Made by a program: the position numbers and the translations under genes. A stretch of 64,000 nucleotides of DNA from Mycolicibacter minnesotensis (GTDB lineage Bacteria; Actinomycetota; Actinomycetes; Mycobacteriales; Mycobacteriaceae): positions 2,232,001-2,296,000 of the forward strand of contig NZ_AP022589.1 in assembly GCF_010731755.1 (NCBI RefSeq). The letters are read 5' to 3'. Position 1 is the first letter of the stretch. Every line of letters starts with the position of its first letter. Of the stretch, positions 32,869-40,288 are shown in pieces. The notes under the pieces are model-generated. The model did not search any database. It worked only from the letters and a program-made list of their open reading frames with translations, and was not told the origin of the DNA.

Positions 32869-33369
32869 CTAGTGGCGGGTGCGCGTGCGGGTGCTGCTGC
32901 CGGCGCCGGTACGCGTTTGCCGTGCCGCCGTCTTCTTCGGTTGCGGGCTGCGGCGCGCCGACGTCGAAGATCCCGTCGACTTCGCCGGCTTTGCGGCCTT
33001 GAGCGGCGGCACTGCCTGCACCGGCTTGGCCGGCCGTGCGGCCGGGGCGGGGGCCTTGGCCTGCGCCTTGCTGTCCTTAGACCGGTCCGACAGCTGCTTG
33101 AGCACCAGTGCCGTGCCGCCCACCGCCACCAAAACCGGCCACTCGACCAGCCCCGCAACGCCGAGGGCGCCCAGGGTCAGCGCAGCCGCCGGCGTCGAGT
33201 GGCTGCCGGTGCGCAGCCCGCGCTGAACGCCGCTAGCTGCTCCCTTCACGCCGCCGATTGCCCCGTTGACTGCGGCTCCGCCGATGGCTCCGGCCGCTTC
33301 AGTGGTCATCGTGACCGCGCGGCTTGCCGCTCCGGCCACTTTTCGTACCGTCCCTGCGACGGCGTTCAT
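32869..33369 (-). CDS. Small membrane protein with basic Ala/Pro-rich tail (Rv0426c-like)
   Basis: A 166-residue protein. The N-terminal half is Ala/Gly/Val-rich and amphipathic (VRKVAGAASRAVTMTTEAAG). Next is a hydrophobic stretch (LTLGALGVAGLVEWPVLVAV), then a disordered tail rich in Lys, Ala, Pro and Arg ending in RTRTRTRH. The stop is four to ten bases before the ctpH start, so the two are in one operon. The hydrophobic core repeats the WPVxVAVxxG pattern of the protein after ctpH. The position matches M. tuberculosis Rv0426c. I chose the ATG of MNAVAGTVRK; a longer frame exists upstream. No function is known. Confidence 0.8.
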   Translation of the reverse strand: MNAVAGTVRKVAGAASRAVTMTTEAAGAIGGAAVNGAIGGVKGAASGVQRGLRTGSHSTPAAALTLGALGVAGLVEWPVLVAVGGTALVLKQLSDRSKDSKAQAKAPAPAARPAKPVQAVPPLKAAKPAKSTGSSTSARRSPQPKKTAARQTRTGAGSSTRTRTRH

Positions 33370-33496
33370 GGGAATTCCCTGCCCTTCAAATGAGCAAATT
33401 GGATAATCCGCCCATCTTATGCGCGATTCCGCCAGCGGTCCGAAATCCACACCGAATTCATAGAACTGAGACATTCATAGAACTGAGACGCGCCAA

Positions 33497-34309
33497 TCAG
33501 TCCCGCCGGATCTCGACGAGCACCGGCGCGTGGTCACTCGGGGACTTGCCTTTGCGTTCGTCACGGACGATCTCGGCGTGCGCTACCCGAGACGCCAATG
33601 CAGGGGAGCCCAGGATGAAATCGATGCGCATGCCCTGCTTCTTCGGAAACCGCAGCTGGGTGTAATCCCAGTATGTGTAGACCCCGGGCCCGGGAGTGAA
33701 AGGTCGCACCACATCGAGGAACTTCGCGTCGGCCATCGCCTGAAACGCCAAGCGCTCGGGTTGCGAGACGTGTGTCGCCCCCTCGAAGAACTCCATACTC
33801 CAGACGTCGTCGTCGTGTGGCGCGATGTTCCAGTCGCCCACCAGTGCGATCGGTGCCGTGGGGTCGTTCTGCAACCAGCCCTCGGCGGTATTACGCAGCG
33901 CGGCCAACCAATTGAGCTTGTAGGTGTAGTGCGGGTCGTCGAGGGCGCGGCCGTTCGGCACGTACAGGCTCCAGACCCGCACCCCGCCGCAGGTAGCCCC
34001 CAGCGCCCGCGCCTCCACGGCGGGATCGGCGTCGGCCTTGGCCCAGCCGGGCTGGCCGGGAAACCCGACTTCGACATCGTCCAGCCCGACCCGCGATGCG
34101 ATCGCCACCCCATTCCACTGGTTCAGGCCGACATGGGCGACCTCGTAGCCCAATTCGTGAAACGGCAGTGTGGGGAATTGGGCGTCGGTGCACTTGGTCT
34201 CCTGTATGGCCAGGACATCGACGTCGGCGCGGGCCAGCCAATCGGTCACCCGATCCACTCGGGTCCTGATGGAGTTGACGTTCCAGGTGGCCAGTCGCAG
34301 CGCAGTCAC
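33497..34309 (-). CDS. xthA: Exodeoxyribonuclease III
   Basis: A 270-residue Mg2+-dependent AP endonuclease/3'-exonuclease of base-excision repair. Catalytic elements are present: ATWNVNSIR, IQETKCTDAQFP (metal Glu), SLYVPNG, GDWNIAP (Asp-Asn), MRIDFILGS (Asp) and SPSDHAPVLVEI (Asp-His). The length is normal for the ExoIII family and the position matches Rv0427c. The start is GTG directly behind a leaderless-type promoter, so it can be transcribed apart from the upstream GNAT and def genes. Confidence 0.96.
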   Translation of the reverse strand: MTALRLATWNVNSIRTRVDRVTDWLARADVDVLAIQETKCTDAQFPTLPFHELGYEVAHVGLNQWNGVAIASRVGLDDVEVGFPGQPGWAKADADPAVEARALGATCGGVRVWSLYVPNGRALDDPHYTYKLNWLAALRNTAEGWLQNDPTAPIALVGDWNIAPHDDDVWSMEFFEGATHVSQPERLAFQAMADAKFLDVVRPFTPGPGVYTYWDYTQLRFPKKQGMRIDFILGSPALASRVAHAEIVRDERKGKSPSDHAPVLVEIRRD

Positions 34310-34315
34310 GCAGCC

Positions 34316-34321
34316 ACCCTA
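34316..34321 (-). promoter_or_regulatory. -10 hexamer of xthA (leaderless)
   Basis: TAGGGT on the minus strand, six bases before the GTG and just beyond the stop codon of the GNAT gene. Confidence 0.6.
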
Positions 34322-34322
34322 C

Positions 34323-35243
34323 TTAGCCGCTCAGTGACCGAGCGTCGATGTAGCCGGTGCGGTGTTGGCCGGCGAATCCGGCTGCTTCGAAGAACCCGAA
34401 TGCCGCCGGGTCGGTGGTGGGGACGATGGCGTAGCCGCGGGTTGCGCCGCGGTCGGCGCCCCAGGCCGCCAACGCGGCGCAGATCCGTCGGCCGTGCCCG
34501 CGCCGGCGGTGGCCTTCGGCCACCTGAACTGCCGTCAGCCCGAGCCAGCGAGTTCCCTCTGGCCCCTCGGTGACGCTGCCCCTCCCGATGGCCACACCGG
34601 GAATCGAGGCAAAGACCACGTGGCCGTCGATCACTGCGGTCAGCACCTCCTGAGGAGCTGTCGCGCCGTGGTCACGGGCGAAGGTCAGCCAGGCGGCGTC
34701 GGGTTCGGCGTCCATCACCATGTCGTCAGACGCCGTCCCGGCGGTGACGTCGCACACCAAGGTTCGGGTCTCATACTGGAGCGCAACGCCCGCCGGCATC
34801 CGTAGCAGGCGCTCCGGCACCGCCAGGTACGGCGGCAGACCGCGCTGCGCGTACCAGTCGCGGATAGCCGGAATGGAGCTCGGATGGGCGAACATGTCCA
34901 GTGGCACAGCCGAATTGGCGGCGAGGTCGGCGCCAGGTCCGGCCCGCAGCAGCCAGCCGTCGAGCCATTGGTTTTCGCTGCCCGGCCAGGCGAGCGCGGC
35001 GGCGTGTTCGACGGAACGGATCGCTGAGTTCTTCACCGGCCGATCGGTCAGTCGTCGCACGTACAACACATCGGCGTGCCGACAGTCGTGGACCACCCCG
35101 TCGGCCGAGCGCACCCGAACCAGCGGCCCGGTGGCCACCAGATGCCCGATCACGTCGCCCATCGGTGGCTGGGAGCCGGGAGCGCGCAAGTAGCGCAGAC
35201 TCACCCGGACGCCGATCTCAGGCAGTTCGGGGGGCTCGGACAC
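34323..35243 (-). CDS. GNAT-family acetyltransferase, Rv0428c orthologue
   Basis: A 306-residue protein with two parts. An N-terminal SH3-like strand-rich segment (about 1-65) reads GVRVSLRYL and VRVRSADGVVHDC. A C-terminal GNAT domain (about 190-306) holds the acetyl-CoA loop AEGHRRRGHGRRICAAL (Q/R-x-x-G-x-G/A) and FGFFEAAGF. The middle looks like a degenerate second GNAT half. Position and architecture match Rv0428c. It starts at a GTG nine bases after def, suggesting an operon; a link to N-terminal protein processing is only suggested by that pairing. Confidence 0.9.
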   Translation of the reverse strand: MSEPPELPEIGVRVSLRYLRAPGSQPPMGDVIGHLVATGPLVRVRSADGVVHDCRHADVLYVRRLTDRPVKNSAIRSVEHAAALAWPGSENQWLDGWLLRAGPGADLAANSAVPLDMFAHPSSIPAIRDWYAQRGLPPYLAVPERLLRMPAGVALQYETRTLVCDVTAGTASDDMVMDAEPDAAWLTFARDHGATAPQEVLTAVIDGHVVFASIPGVAIGRGSVTEGPEGTRWLGLTAVQVAEGHRRRGHGRRICAALAAWGADRGATRGYAIVPTTDPAAFGFFEAAGFAGQHRTGYIDARSLSG

Positions 35244-35252
35244 GCGGGCTCG

Positions 35253-35846
35253 TCAGTGACCGAACGGATCGGGCACATCGCCCGGGATCCACGACAGGCC
35301 GGGCACGCCCCAACCGTTGGACTTGACCGCCCGTTTCCCGGCGCGGGCGTTGCGGCCCACCAACATGTCCAGATAGAGCAGGCCATCGAGGTGGCCGGTC
35401 TCGTGTTGCAGCATGCGGGCAAACAGTCCGGTGCCTTCCAATGTCACTGGGCTGCCATCGGCGTCCAACCCCGTGACCCGCGCCCACTCCGCCCGGCCGG
35501 TCGGAAACGACTCGCCGGGCACCGACAGGCAGCCTTCGTCGTCGTCATCGGGATCGGGCATGGTCTCGGGCCGCTCGGAGGTCTCCAGCACCGGATTGAC
35601 CACGACTCCGCGACGTCGCGTGGTGGAGCGGCGGTCGTCGGCACAGTCATAGACGAAGACCCGCAGACCTACCCCGACCTGGTTGGCGGCCAAGCCGACG
35701 CCGTTCGCGGCGTCCATGGTCTCGTACATCGTGGTGATCAGCTCGCCGAGGTCAGCGGGCAGGGATCCATCCTCGGCGACGGGCACCGGGCTGGTCGGGG
35801 TGTGCAGGACGGGATCGCCCACAATGCGGATGGGAAGGACGGCCAT
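35253..35846 (-). CDS. def: Peptide deformylase
   Basis: A 197-residue metalloenzyme that removes the formyl group from nascent N-terminal methionines. All three motifs are present: GVGLAANQ (49-56), EGCLSVP with metal ligand Cys106, and QHETGHLDG with metal ligands His148 and His152. The length matches mycobacterial Def (Rv0429c). A charged insert (PDPDDDDEG) precedes motif 2. The promoter and start fit a leaderless mRNA. Confidence 0.97.
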   Translation of the reverse strand: MAVLPIRIVGDPVLHTPTSPVPVAEDGSLPADLGELITTMYETMDAANGVGLAANQVGVGLRVFVYDCADDRRSTTRRRGVVVNPVLETSERPETMPDPDDDDEGCLSVPGESFPTGRAEWARVTGLDADGSPVTLEGTGLFARMLQHETGHLDGLLYLDMLVGRNARAGKRAVKSNGWGVPGLSWIPGDVPDPFGH

Positions 35847-35854
35847 GACCGCAA

Positions 35855-35860
35855 ATCTTA
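35855..35860 (-). promoter_or_regulatory. -10 hexamer of def
   Basis: TAAGAT on the minus strand, eight bases before the def ATG. The rest of the 174-base divergent spacer shows no gene. Confidence 0.45.
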
Positions 35861-36020
35861 GGTGCCCGCCGCTGGTCGACTGCAGCGGCCACGGCGACGC
35901 GCGGGGCCGGCTCCCGATTCAACACCGCCTGGCGTGATTCAATATTCGCGCAGAACACGTCGCCGAAAACAAGCGAACGTTTGCAGCGAGTGAACTTTCC
36001 GGAAGGGTCCAGGAAACGAT

Positions 36021-36329
36021 ATGGACGGCGCCATGGCGCAGACGAATCGCTCAGGGGACGATTCGGAACTCACCGACGGCCTGAGCCGTCGCGAACACGA
36101 CATCCTGTCCTTCGAGCGGGACTGGTGGAAGTACGCCGGCGCCAAGGAAGAGGCCATCAAGGAGCGCTTCGCGCTGTCAGCGACCCGCTACTACCAGGTG
36201 CTCAACGCGCTTGTCGACCGTCCCGAGGCCCTGGCTGCCGATCCGATGCTGGTCAAAAGGCTGCGCAGGCTGCGGTCCAGTCGTCAGAAGGCTCGCGCCG
36301 CTCGTCGGCTCGGTTTCGACATCACCTGA
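36021..36329 (+). CDS. DUF3263 protein, Rv0430 orthologue
   Basis: A 102-residue conserved actinobacterial protein (DUF3263). The core FERDWWKYAGAKEEAIKERF is followed by a helix-turn-helix-like YYQVLNALVDRPEAL and a basic C-terminus (LRRLRSSRQKARAARRLG). The length is identical to M. tuberculosis Rv0430. AGGAAACG precedes the ATG. The small size, HTH look and basic tail suggest nucleic-acid binding, but no function is established. It is upstream of the virR-like gene on the same strand. Confidence 0.9.
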   Translation: MDGAMAQTNRSGDDSELTDGLSRREHDILSFERDWWKYAGAKEEAIKERFALSATRYYQVLNALVDRPEALAADPMLVKRLRRLRSSRQKARAARRLGFDIT

Positions 36330-36382
36330 CCGCCTCAACACCGTGATTGTCTGGCGTTTATTGGTTATGGCCCGCTCCTCGA

Positions 36383-36388
36383 TACAGT
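36383..36388 (+). promoter_or_regulatory. -10 hexamer of the virR-like gene (leaderless)
   Basis: TACAGT followed by seven bases and the ATG. Confidence 0.6.
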
Positions 36389-36395
36389 GGGCGCA

Positions 36396-36866
36396 ATGAA
36401 CGACCACGTTCCCGACTCCACCCGACTTCCGCTCCGGGCCATGGTGATGGTGCTGCTGTTTTTGGGCACCGTCTTTTTGCTGGTCGGTTTCCAAGCCCTC
36501 GGTTCGTCGGGCAACGACGACGACGCCGACCGCGCACCGACTGCCCAGCCGGTGACCACCGTCTCGGCGTCGGCCACCCCGGAACGCCCGGCACGCAGAA
36601 CCGACGTGCGGGTCTTCAACATCTCCGAACAGGCCGGACTGGCCGGGCACACCGCAGATCGGCTGCGTGAAGCCGGCTGGAACGTGACCGAGGTTGGAAA
36701 CCTCGAAATGCCCGAGGTCACCCAGACCACCGTCTACTTCAGCGACGCCGAGGGCGAGCAGGATGCGGCCCGTTCGGTGGCCGACGTGCTGGGAGCCGTC
36801 GTGGAGCCACGCATCCCTGACGTGGCCGAGCAACCACCGGGCGTCATCGTGGTGGTCGCGGGTTAA
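36396..36866 (+). CDS. virR: LytR_C-domain membrane protein, VirR (Rv0431) orthologue
   Basis: A 156-residue protein. It has a short cytoplasmic N-terminus, one membrane helix (AMVMVLLFLGTVFLLVGFQA, about residues 15-34), a Thr/Pro/Ala-rich linker, and a C-terminal LytR_C domain (VRVFNISEQAGLAGHTADRL, then GWNVTEVGN and TTVYFSDAEGEQDAARSVAD). In M. tuberculosis this protein (VirR) restrains extracellular vesicle release and interacts with cell-wall LCP proteins. An upstream in-frame GTG exists, but the ATG fits the leaderless promoter and the orthologue. Confidence 0.9.
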   Translation: MNDHVPDSTRLPLRAMVMVLLFLGTVFLLVGFQALGSSGNDDDADRAPTAQPVTTVSASATPERPARRTDVRVFNISEQAGLAGHTADRLREAGWNVTEVGNLEMPEVTQTTVYFSDAEGEQDAARSVADVLGAVVEPRIPDVAEQPPGVIVVVAG

Positions 36867-36869
36867 GCT
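36864..36869 (+). promoter_or_regulatory. -10 hexamer of sodC overlapping the virR stop codon
   Basis: TAAGCT begins with the TAA stop of the preceding gene and is followed by six bases and the sodC ATG. Confidence 0.55.
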
Positions 36870-36875
36870 CCTCGC

Positions 36876-37586
36876 ATGGTCACAGGTCACCGCAGAGCTC
36901 TTACCGCCGTCGTCTTCGCCACCCCGATTGCGTTGCTCGCGGCATGTAGTCCCCCCAACCAGGTGCCGTCGGACGTTCCCGGCACCACGCCCGCAATCTG
37001 GACCGGTTCGGCGGCGCCGTCGGCCGGGGAGTCCGAGTCGGGTGGCCCGGGTGGCTCGGACAATCTGGTTGCGCACCTGACGACCCCCGACGGCGGCCAG
37101 GTGGCCACCGCGACATTCGAGTTCAGCAAGGCCGGTGGCAAGGAGTTCGCCACCGTCACGGTCCGGACCACCAGCCCGGGTGTGCTGTCTCCCGGTTTCC
37201 ACGGTCTGCACATCCACGGCGTCGGCAAGTGCGAGGCGGACTCGGTGGCCCCCAGCGGTGGGGCCCCGGGGCCCTTCCTGTCGGCCGGCGGCCACTTCCA
37301 GGCTCCCGGCCACAGCGAGCACCCGCAGAGTGGCGATCTGACCTCTCTGCAGGTGCGTTCGGACGGCAGTGGTCTGCTGGTGACAACCACTGACGCGTTC
37401 ACCAAGGCTGAGCTGCTCGCCGGCGACGGGACCTCGATCGTCGTCCACGCCGACGACGACAACTTCGCCAACATCCCGGCGGACCGCTACACCCAGGTCA
37501 ACGGCACGCCCGGCCCGGACCAGACCACGCTGACCACCGGAGACGCCGGAAAGCGGATTGCGTGTGGTGTTATCGGCGCCGGATAG
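36876..37586 (+). CDS. sodC: Cu/Zn superoxide dismutase lipoprotein
   Basis: A 236-residue surface superoxide dismutase. The signal peptide ends in lipobox LLAAC (Cys24), followed by a Ser/Gly/Pro linker and the beta-barrel. The copper-site motif [13 protein letters not shown] is clear, as are [17 protein letters not shown] and [14 protein letters not shown]. It detoxifies host superoxide at the cell envelope in pathogenic mycobacteria. The length is close to the 240 residues of the M. tuberculosis enzyme. The 3' end overlaps the next gene by about 23 bases. Confidence 0.96.
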   Translation: MVTGHRRALTAVVFATPIALLAACSPPNQVPSDVPGTTPAIWTGSAAPSAGESESGGPGGSDNLVAHLTTPDGGQVATATFEFSKAGGKEFATVTVRTTSPGVLSPGFHGLHIHGVGKCEADSVAPSGGAPGPFLSAGGHFQAPGHSEHPQSGDLTSLQVRSDGSGLLVTTTDAFTKAELLAGDGTSIVVHADDDNFANIPADRYTQVNGTPGPDQTTLTTGDAGKRIACGVIGAG

Positions 37587-38733
37587 CCCGCCGAACAGCT
37601 GGGCTTCCTCGCGGTCCGAAGCCCGCATCGAGTTCGCTCGCAGTGCCCGGCCCACCCTCGGGGTGGAATGGGAGTTGGCCCTCGTCGATGCCCAGACACG
37701 TGACCTGAGCAACGAAGCCAGTGCGGTCCTGTCCGAGCTCGGCGAGAACCCGCGTGTGCACAAGGAATTGCTGCGCAACACCGTTGAGCTGGTCACGGGC
37801 ATCTGCGACACCACCGGTGAGGCGATCGACGATCTGCGCCAGACGCTGACGACGACCCGCCCGATAGTGCACGCCCAGGGCATGGAACTGTTCGGCGCCG
37901 GCACCCACCCGTTCGCCCAGTGGTCGGCGCAGAAGCTGACCGATGCCCCCCGCTATGCCGAGTTGATCAAACGTACTCAGTGGTGGGGTCGCCAGATGCT
38001 GATCTGGGGGGTGCACGTCCACGTCGGGGTCTCCTCGTCCTACAAGGTGATGCCGATCATTTCGTCGCTGCTGCAGCACTATCCGCATCTGCTGGCGTTG
38101 TCGGCGTCCTCGCCCTGGTGGGACGGTCATGACACCGGCTACGCCAGCAACCGCGCGATGATGTTCCAGCAGTTGCCCACCGCGGGTCTGCCGTTCCAGT
38201 TTCAGACCTGGGCGGAGTTCGAGGGCTTCGTCTACGACCAGAAGAAGACCGGGATCATCGATCACACCAACGAGATACGTTGGGACATAAGGCCTTCACC
38301 CCATCTGGGCACGATCGAGGTGCGGGTCTGTGACGGGGTGTCCAACTTGCGCGAACTCGGCGCCCTGGTGGCCCTGACGCACTGCCTGATCGTCGACCTT
38401 GATCGACGGCTGGAGGCCGACGAGAGCCTGCCCACCATGCCGCCCTGGCATGTGCAGGAGAACAAATGGCGTGCGGCGCGCTACGGCCTGGACGCCGAGG
38501 TCATCCTGGATGCCGACAGCAACGAGCGGTTGGTCACCGATGACCTCGACGACTTGCTCAATCGGCTGGAACCGGTTGCGGCGCGTCTGCACTGCGCCGA
38601 CGAGTTGGCGGCGGTCGCCGACATCTATCGGACGGGCGCGTCGTACCAGCGCCAGCGCCGGGTCGCCGAGGAACACGACGGCGACCTGCGTGCCGTGGTC
38701 GATGCATTGGTGGCCGAGCTCGACATCTCATGA
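37564..38733 (+). CDS. YbdK-type carboxylate-amine/glutamate-cysteine ligase-like protein (Rv0433)
   Basis: A protein of about 389 residues in the GCS2/YbdK family. Marks are [12 protein letters not shown] near the N-terminus, [32 protein letters not shown] and the C-terminal [12 protein letters not shown]. The fold is that of gamma-glutamylcysteine ligase; mycobacteria use mycothiol rather than glutathione, so the substrate is uncertain. Possible starts are adjacent GTGs at 37564 and 37567, inside the end of sodC, or a TTG at 37558. It overlaps the next gene by four bases (ATGA). Confidence 0.9.
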   Translation: MVLSAPDSPPNSWASSRSEARIEFARSARPTLGVEWELALVDAQTRDLSNEASAVLSELGENPRVHKELLRNTVELVTGICDTTGEAIDDLRQTLTTTRPIVHAQGMELFGAGTHPFAQWSAQKLTDAPRYAELIKRTQWWGRQMLIWGVHVHVGVSSSYKVMPIISSLLQHYPHLLALSASSPWWDGHDTGYASNRAMMFQQLPTAGLPFQFQTWAEFEGFVYDQKKTGIIDHTNEIRWDIRPSPHLGTIEVRVCDGVSNLRELGALVALTHCLIVDLDRRLEADESLPTMPPWHVQENKWRAARYGLDAEVILDADSNERLVTDDLDDLLNRLEPVAARLHCADELAAVADIYRTGASYQRQRRVAEEHDGDLRAVVDALVAELDIS

Positions 38734-39371
38734 GGGAACTGCCGATGTTTCCGCTGCAATGGGTGGTGCTGCCCGGCGAAGACCTGACGCTGCGGATCTT
38801 CGAGCAGCGCTACACAGTTTTGGTCGCGGATCTGCTGAGCAGTGACGACCCCCGCTTCGGGGTGGTGCTGATCGCCCGCGGCCGCGAGGTGGGCGGCGGT
38901 GAGCAGCGCCACGACATCGGCGCGACGGCCACCGTCACCGAGTGCGGCGACATCGGGGACGGCCGCTACGTGCTGCGCTGCCGGGTCGGGGAGCGCATCC
39001 GGGTGCGTCAATGGCTGGCCGACGACCCCTACCCGCGAGCCGACGCCGAGCCGTGGCCCGATGATCCTTCGGATCAGGTGAGCGATGCGCAGTTCGGTGC
39101 TCTTGAAGAGCGCATAGTCGCGTTGCACAAGCGCATCGCCCAGGCCCAGCGGCGGTGGCTGGCACCGGGGCGAGCGAATCTGCTGGGTGGTCGGCGGCTG
39201 CGCTCCCAGGACCCCGTGCAGCGGCTGTACTCGCTGGCCTGCCGCGTCCCGATGGGGGAGGCCGACCGCTACGCGGTGCTGGCGGCGCCGTCACTGTCGG
39301 CGAGGTTGGCGGCGCTGCACGAGGCGATCGAGAACGTCACGGCCCGAGTCGAATTCGGCACTCCTCGTTGA
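38730..39371 (+). CDS. Lon N-terminal (LAN/PUA-like) domain protein, Rv0434 orthologue
   Basis: A 213-residue protein consisting of the Lon substrate-binding N domain without an ATPase or protease. [20 protein letters not shown] followed by FEQRYTVLVADLL is the typical opening, and the C-terminal part is a helical bundle. Solo LonN proteins are common in actinobacteria; their function is not settled, and a chaperone or adaptor role is guessed. It is translated with the YbdK gene (ATGA overlap). Its stop codon lies inside the left arm of the 61-bp repeat. Confidence 0.9.
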   Translation: MRELPMFPLQWVVLPGEDLTLRIFEQRYTVLVADLLSSDDPRFGVVLIARGREVGGGEQRHDIGATATVTECGDIGDGRYVLRCRVGERIRVRQWLADDPYPRADAEPWPDDPSDQVSDAQFGALEERIVALHKRIAQAQRRWLAPGRANLLGGRRLRSQDPVQRLYSLACRVPMGEADRYAVLAAPSLSARLAALHEAIENVTARVEFGTPR

Positions 39372-39427
39372 CTCTGCGTCCACGGCGACAAAGTTCGAGT
39401 AGCCACCGCCCTAGGCGCAGAGTGAAC
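39367..39427. repeat. 61-bp inverted-repeat element, copy A
   Basis: Arms GTTGACTCTGCG (39367-39378) and CGCAGAGTGAAC (39416-39427) pair over 11 of 12 positions around a 37-base centre. A second copy of exactly the same length is at 56306-56366. The two share the arms and a central AA.T.CGAGT core. Confidence 0.85.
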
Positions 39428-39473
39428 GCACGGCCAGTCGACATTCAGCAAGGCGCGGGTCCGATGGCCGCCG

Positions 39474-39479
39474 TACGCT
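39474..39479 (+). promoter_or_regulatory. -10 hexamer of the VOC-SRPBCC gene (leaderless)
   Basis: TACGCT, six bases, then ATG. Confidence 0.6.
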
Positions 39480-39485
39480 GACGCT

Positions 39486-40286
39486 ATGGCTGACATCGAA
39501 TTCACCTCGGTCGCGCCGATCATCCCGGTGCGCGATCTCGATGCCGCTCTGGATCGATACCGCCGGCTTGGGTTCACCGCCCAGGCCTACACCGGGCCGG
39601 CCCGATACGGATTCGTCGTCCGCGGCGCGGTATCGCTGCACCTGACCGAGTGGGCGGAACATGATCCATTGCGTTCGGCCGCCAGTGTGTACCTCTACGT
39701 CGACGATGCCGATGAGCTCTACGCGCAATGGTCGACTGCCGGGGTTCCGGGCCGCTTTGTTGGGCCGGCCGACACCGACTACCAGCTCCGGGAATTCGCG
39801 TTCGTTGACCCCGACGGCACTTTGCATCGGGTCGGATCACCGTTGCAAGCCACCGTCGTGCGTGCCAGCCGGGTGATCGGGGCGTCCGCGGCACGGATAT
39901 TCGAGTTCATCGCCGATCCCGCCCGACAACCCCGTTGGGACGGCAACGCGAATCTGGCCGACGCCGCTCCCGGTCAACGCGTGCATGCCGTCGGAGACAT
40001 CTTCGTCATGACGCTGACGATGGGAACTGTCCGGGAGAACCACGTCGTCGAGTTCGAGGAAGGACGGCGTATCGCCTGGCGTCCGGCGGAGGCCGGTCTG
40101 CAACCGGCCGGCCATCTGTGGCGGTGGGAACTCGAACCGTTGGGGCCGGCACGTACTCGGGTCACTCATACCTACGACTGGTCGTCGTTGACCGACCCGA
40201 ATCGTCTGGCGCGGGCCCGGGCCACCACCGTCGATTCGCTGGAAGCGTCCCTGTCACGGCTGGCGACTTTGGTCGAGGACTCCTGA
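39486..40286 (+). CDS. VOC (glyoxalase/bleomycin-resistance)-SRPBCC fusion protein
   Basis: A 266-residue two-domain protein. Residues 1-118 form a VOC domain of the bleomycin-resistance type (SVAPIIPVRDLDAALDRYRR, YLYVDDADELYAQW, EFAFVDPDGTLHRVG). Residues about 122-266 form an SRPBCC (polyketide-cyclase/START-like) domain (VRASRVIGASAARIFEFIAD, WDGNANLADAAPGQ, TRVTHTYDWSSL). VOC members of this type sequester drugs or act on small substrates; SRPBCC domains hold hydrophobic ligands. The fusion suggests a ligand-binding or detoxifying role, not proven. It is convergent with the Cdc48-like gene (two bases between stop codons). Confidence 0.85.
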   Translation: MADIEFTSVAPIIPVRDLDAALDRYRRLGFTAQAYTGPARYGFVVRGAVSLHLTEWAEHDPLRSAASVYLYVDDADELYAQWSTAGVPGRFVGPADTDYQLREFAFVDPDGTLHRVGSPLQATVVRASRVIGASAARIFEFIADPARQPRWDGNANLADAAPGQRVHAVGDIFVMTLTMGTVRENHVVEFEEGRRIAWRPAEAGLQPAGHLWRWELEPLGPARTRVTHTYDWSSLTDPNRLARARATTVDSLEASLSRLATLVEDS

Positions 40287-40288
40287 CG

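Noticed and set aside
32865..33158. N-terminal extension of ctpH into the preceding gene
   Set aside because: The extension is Arg/Pro-rich, overlaps the Rv0426c-like gene completely and has no ribosome site; GTG 32864/32858 fits the family.
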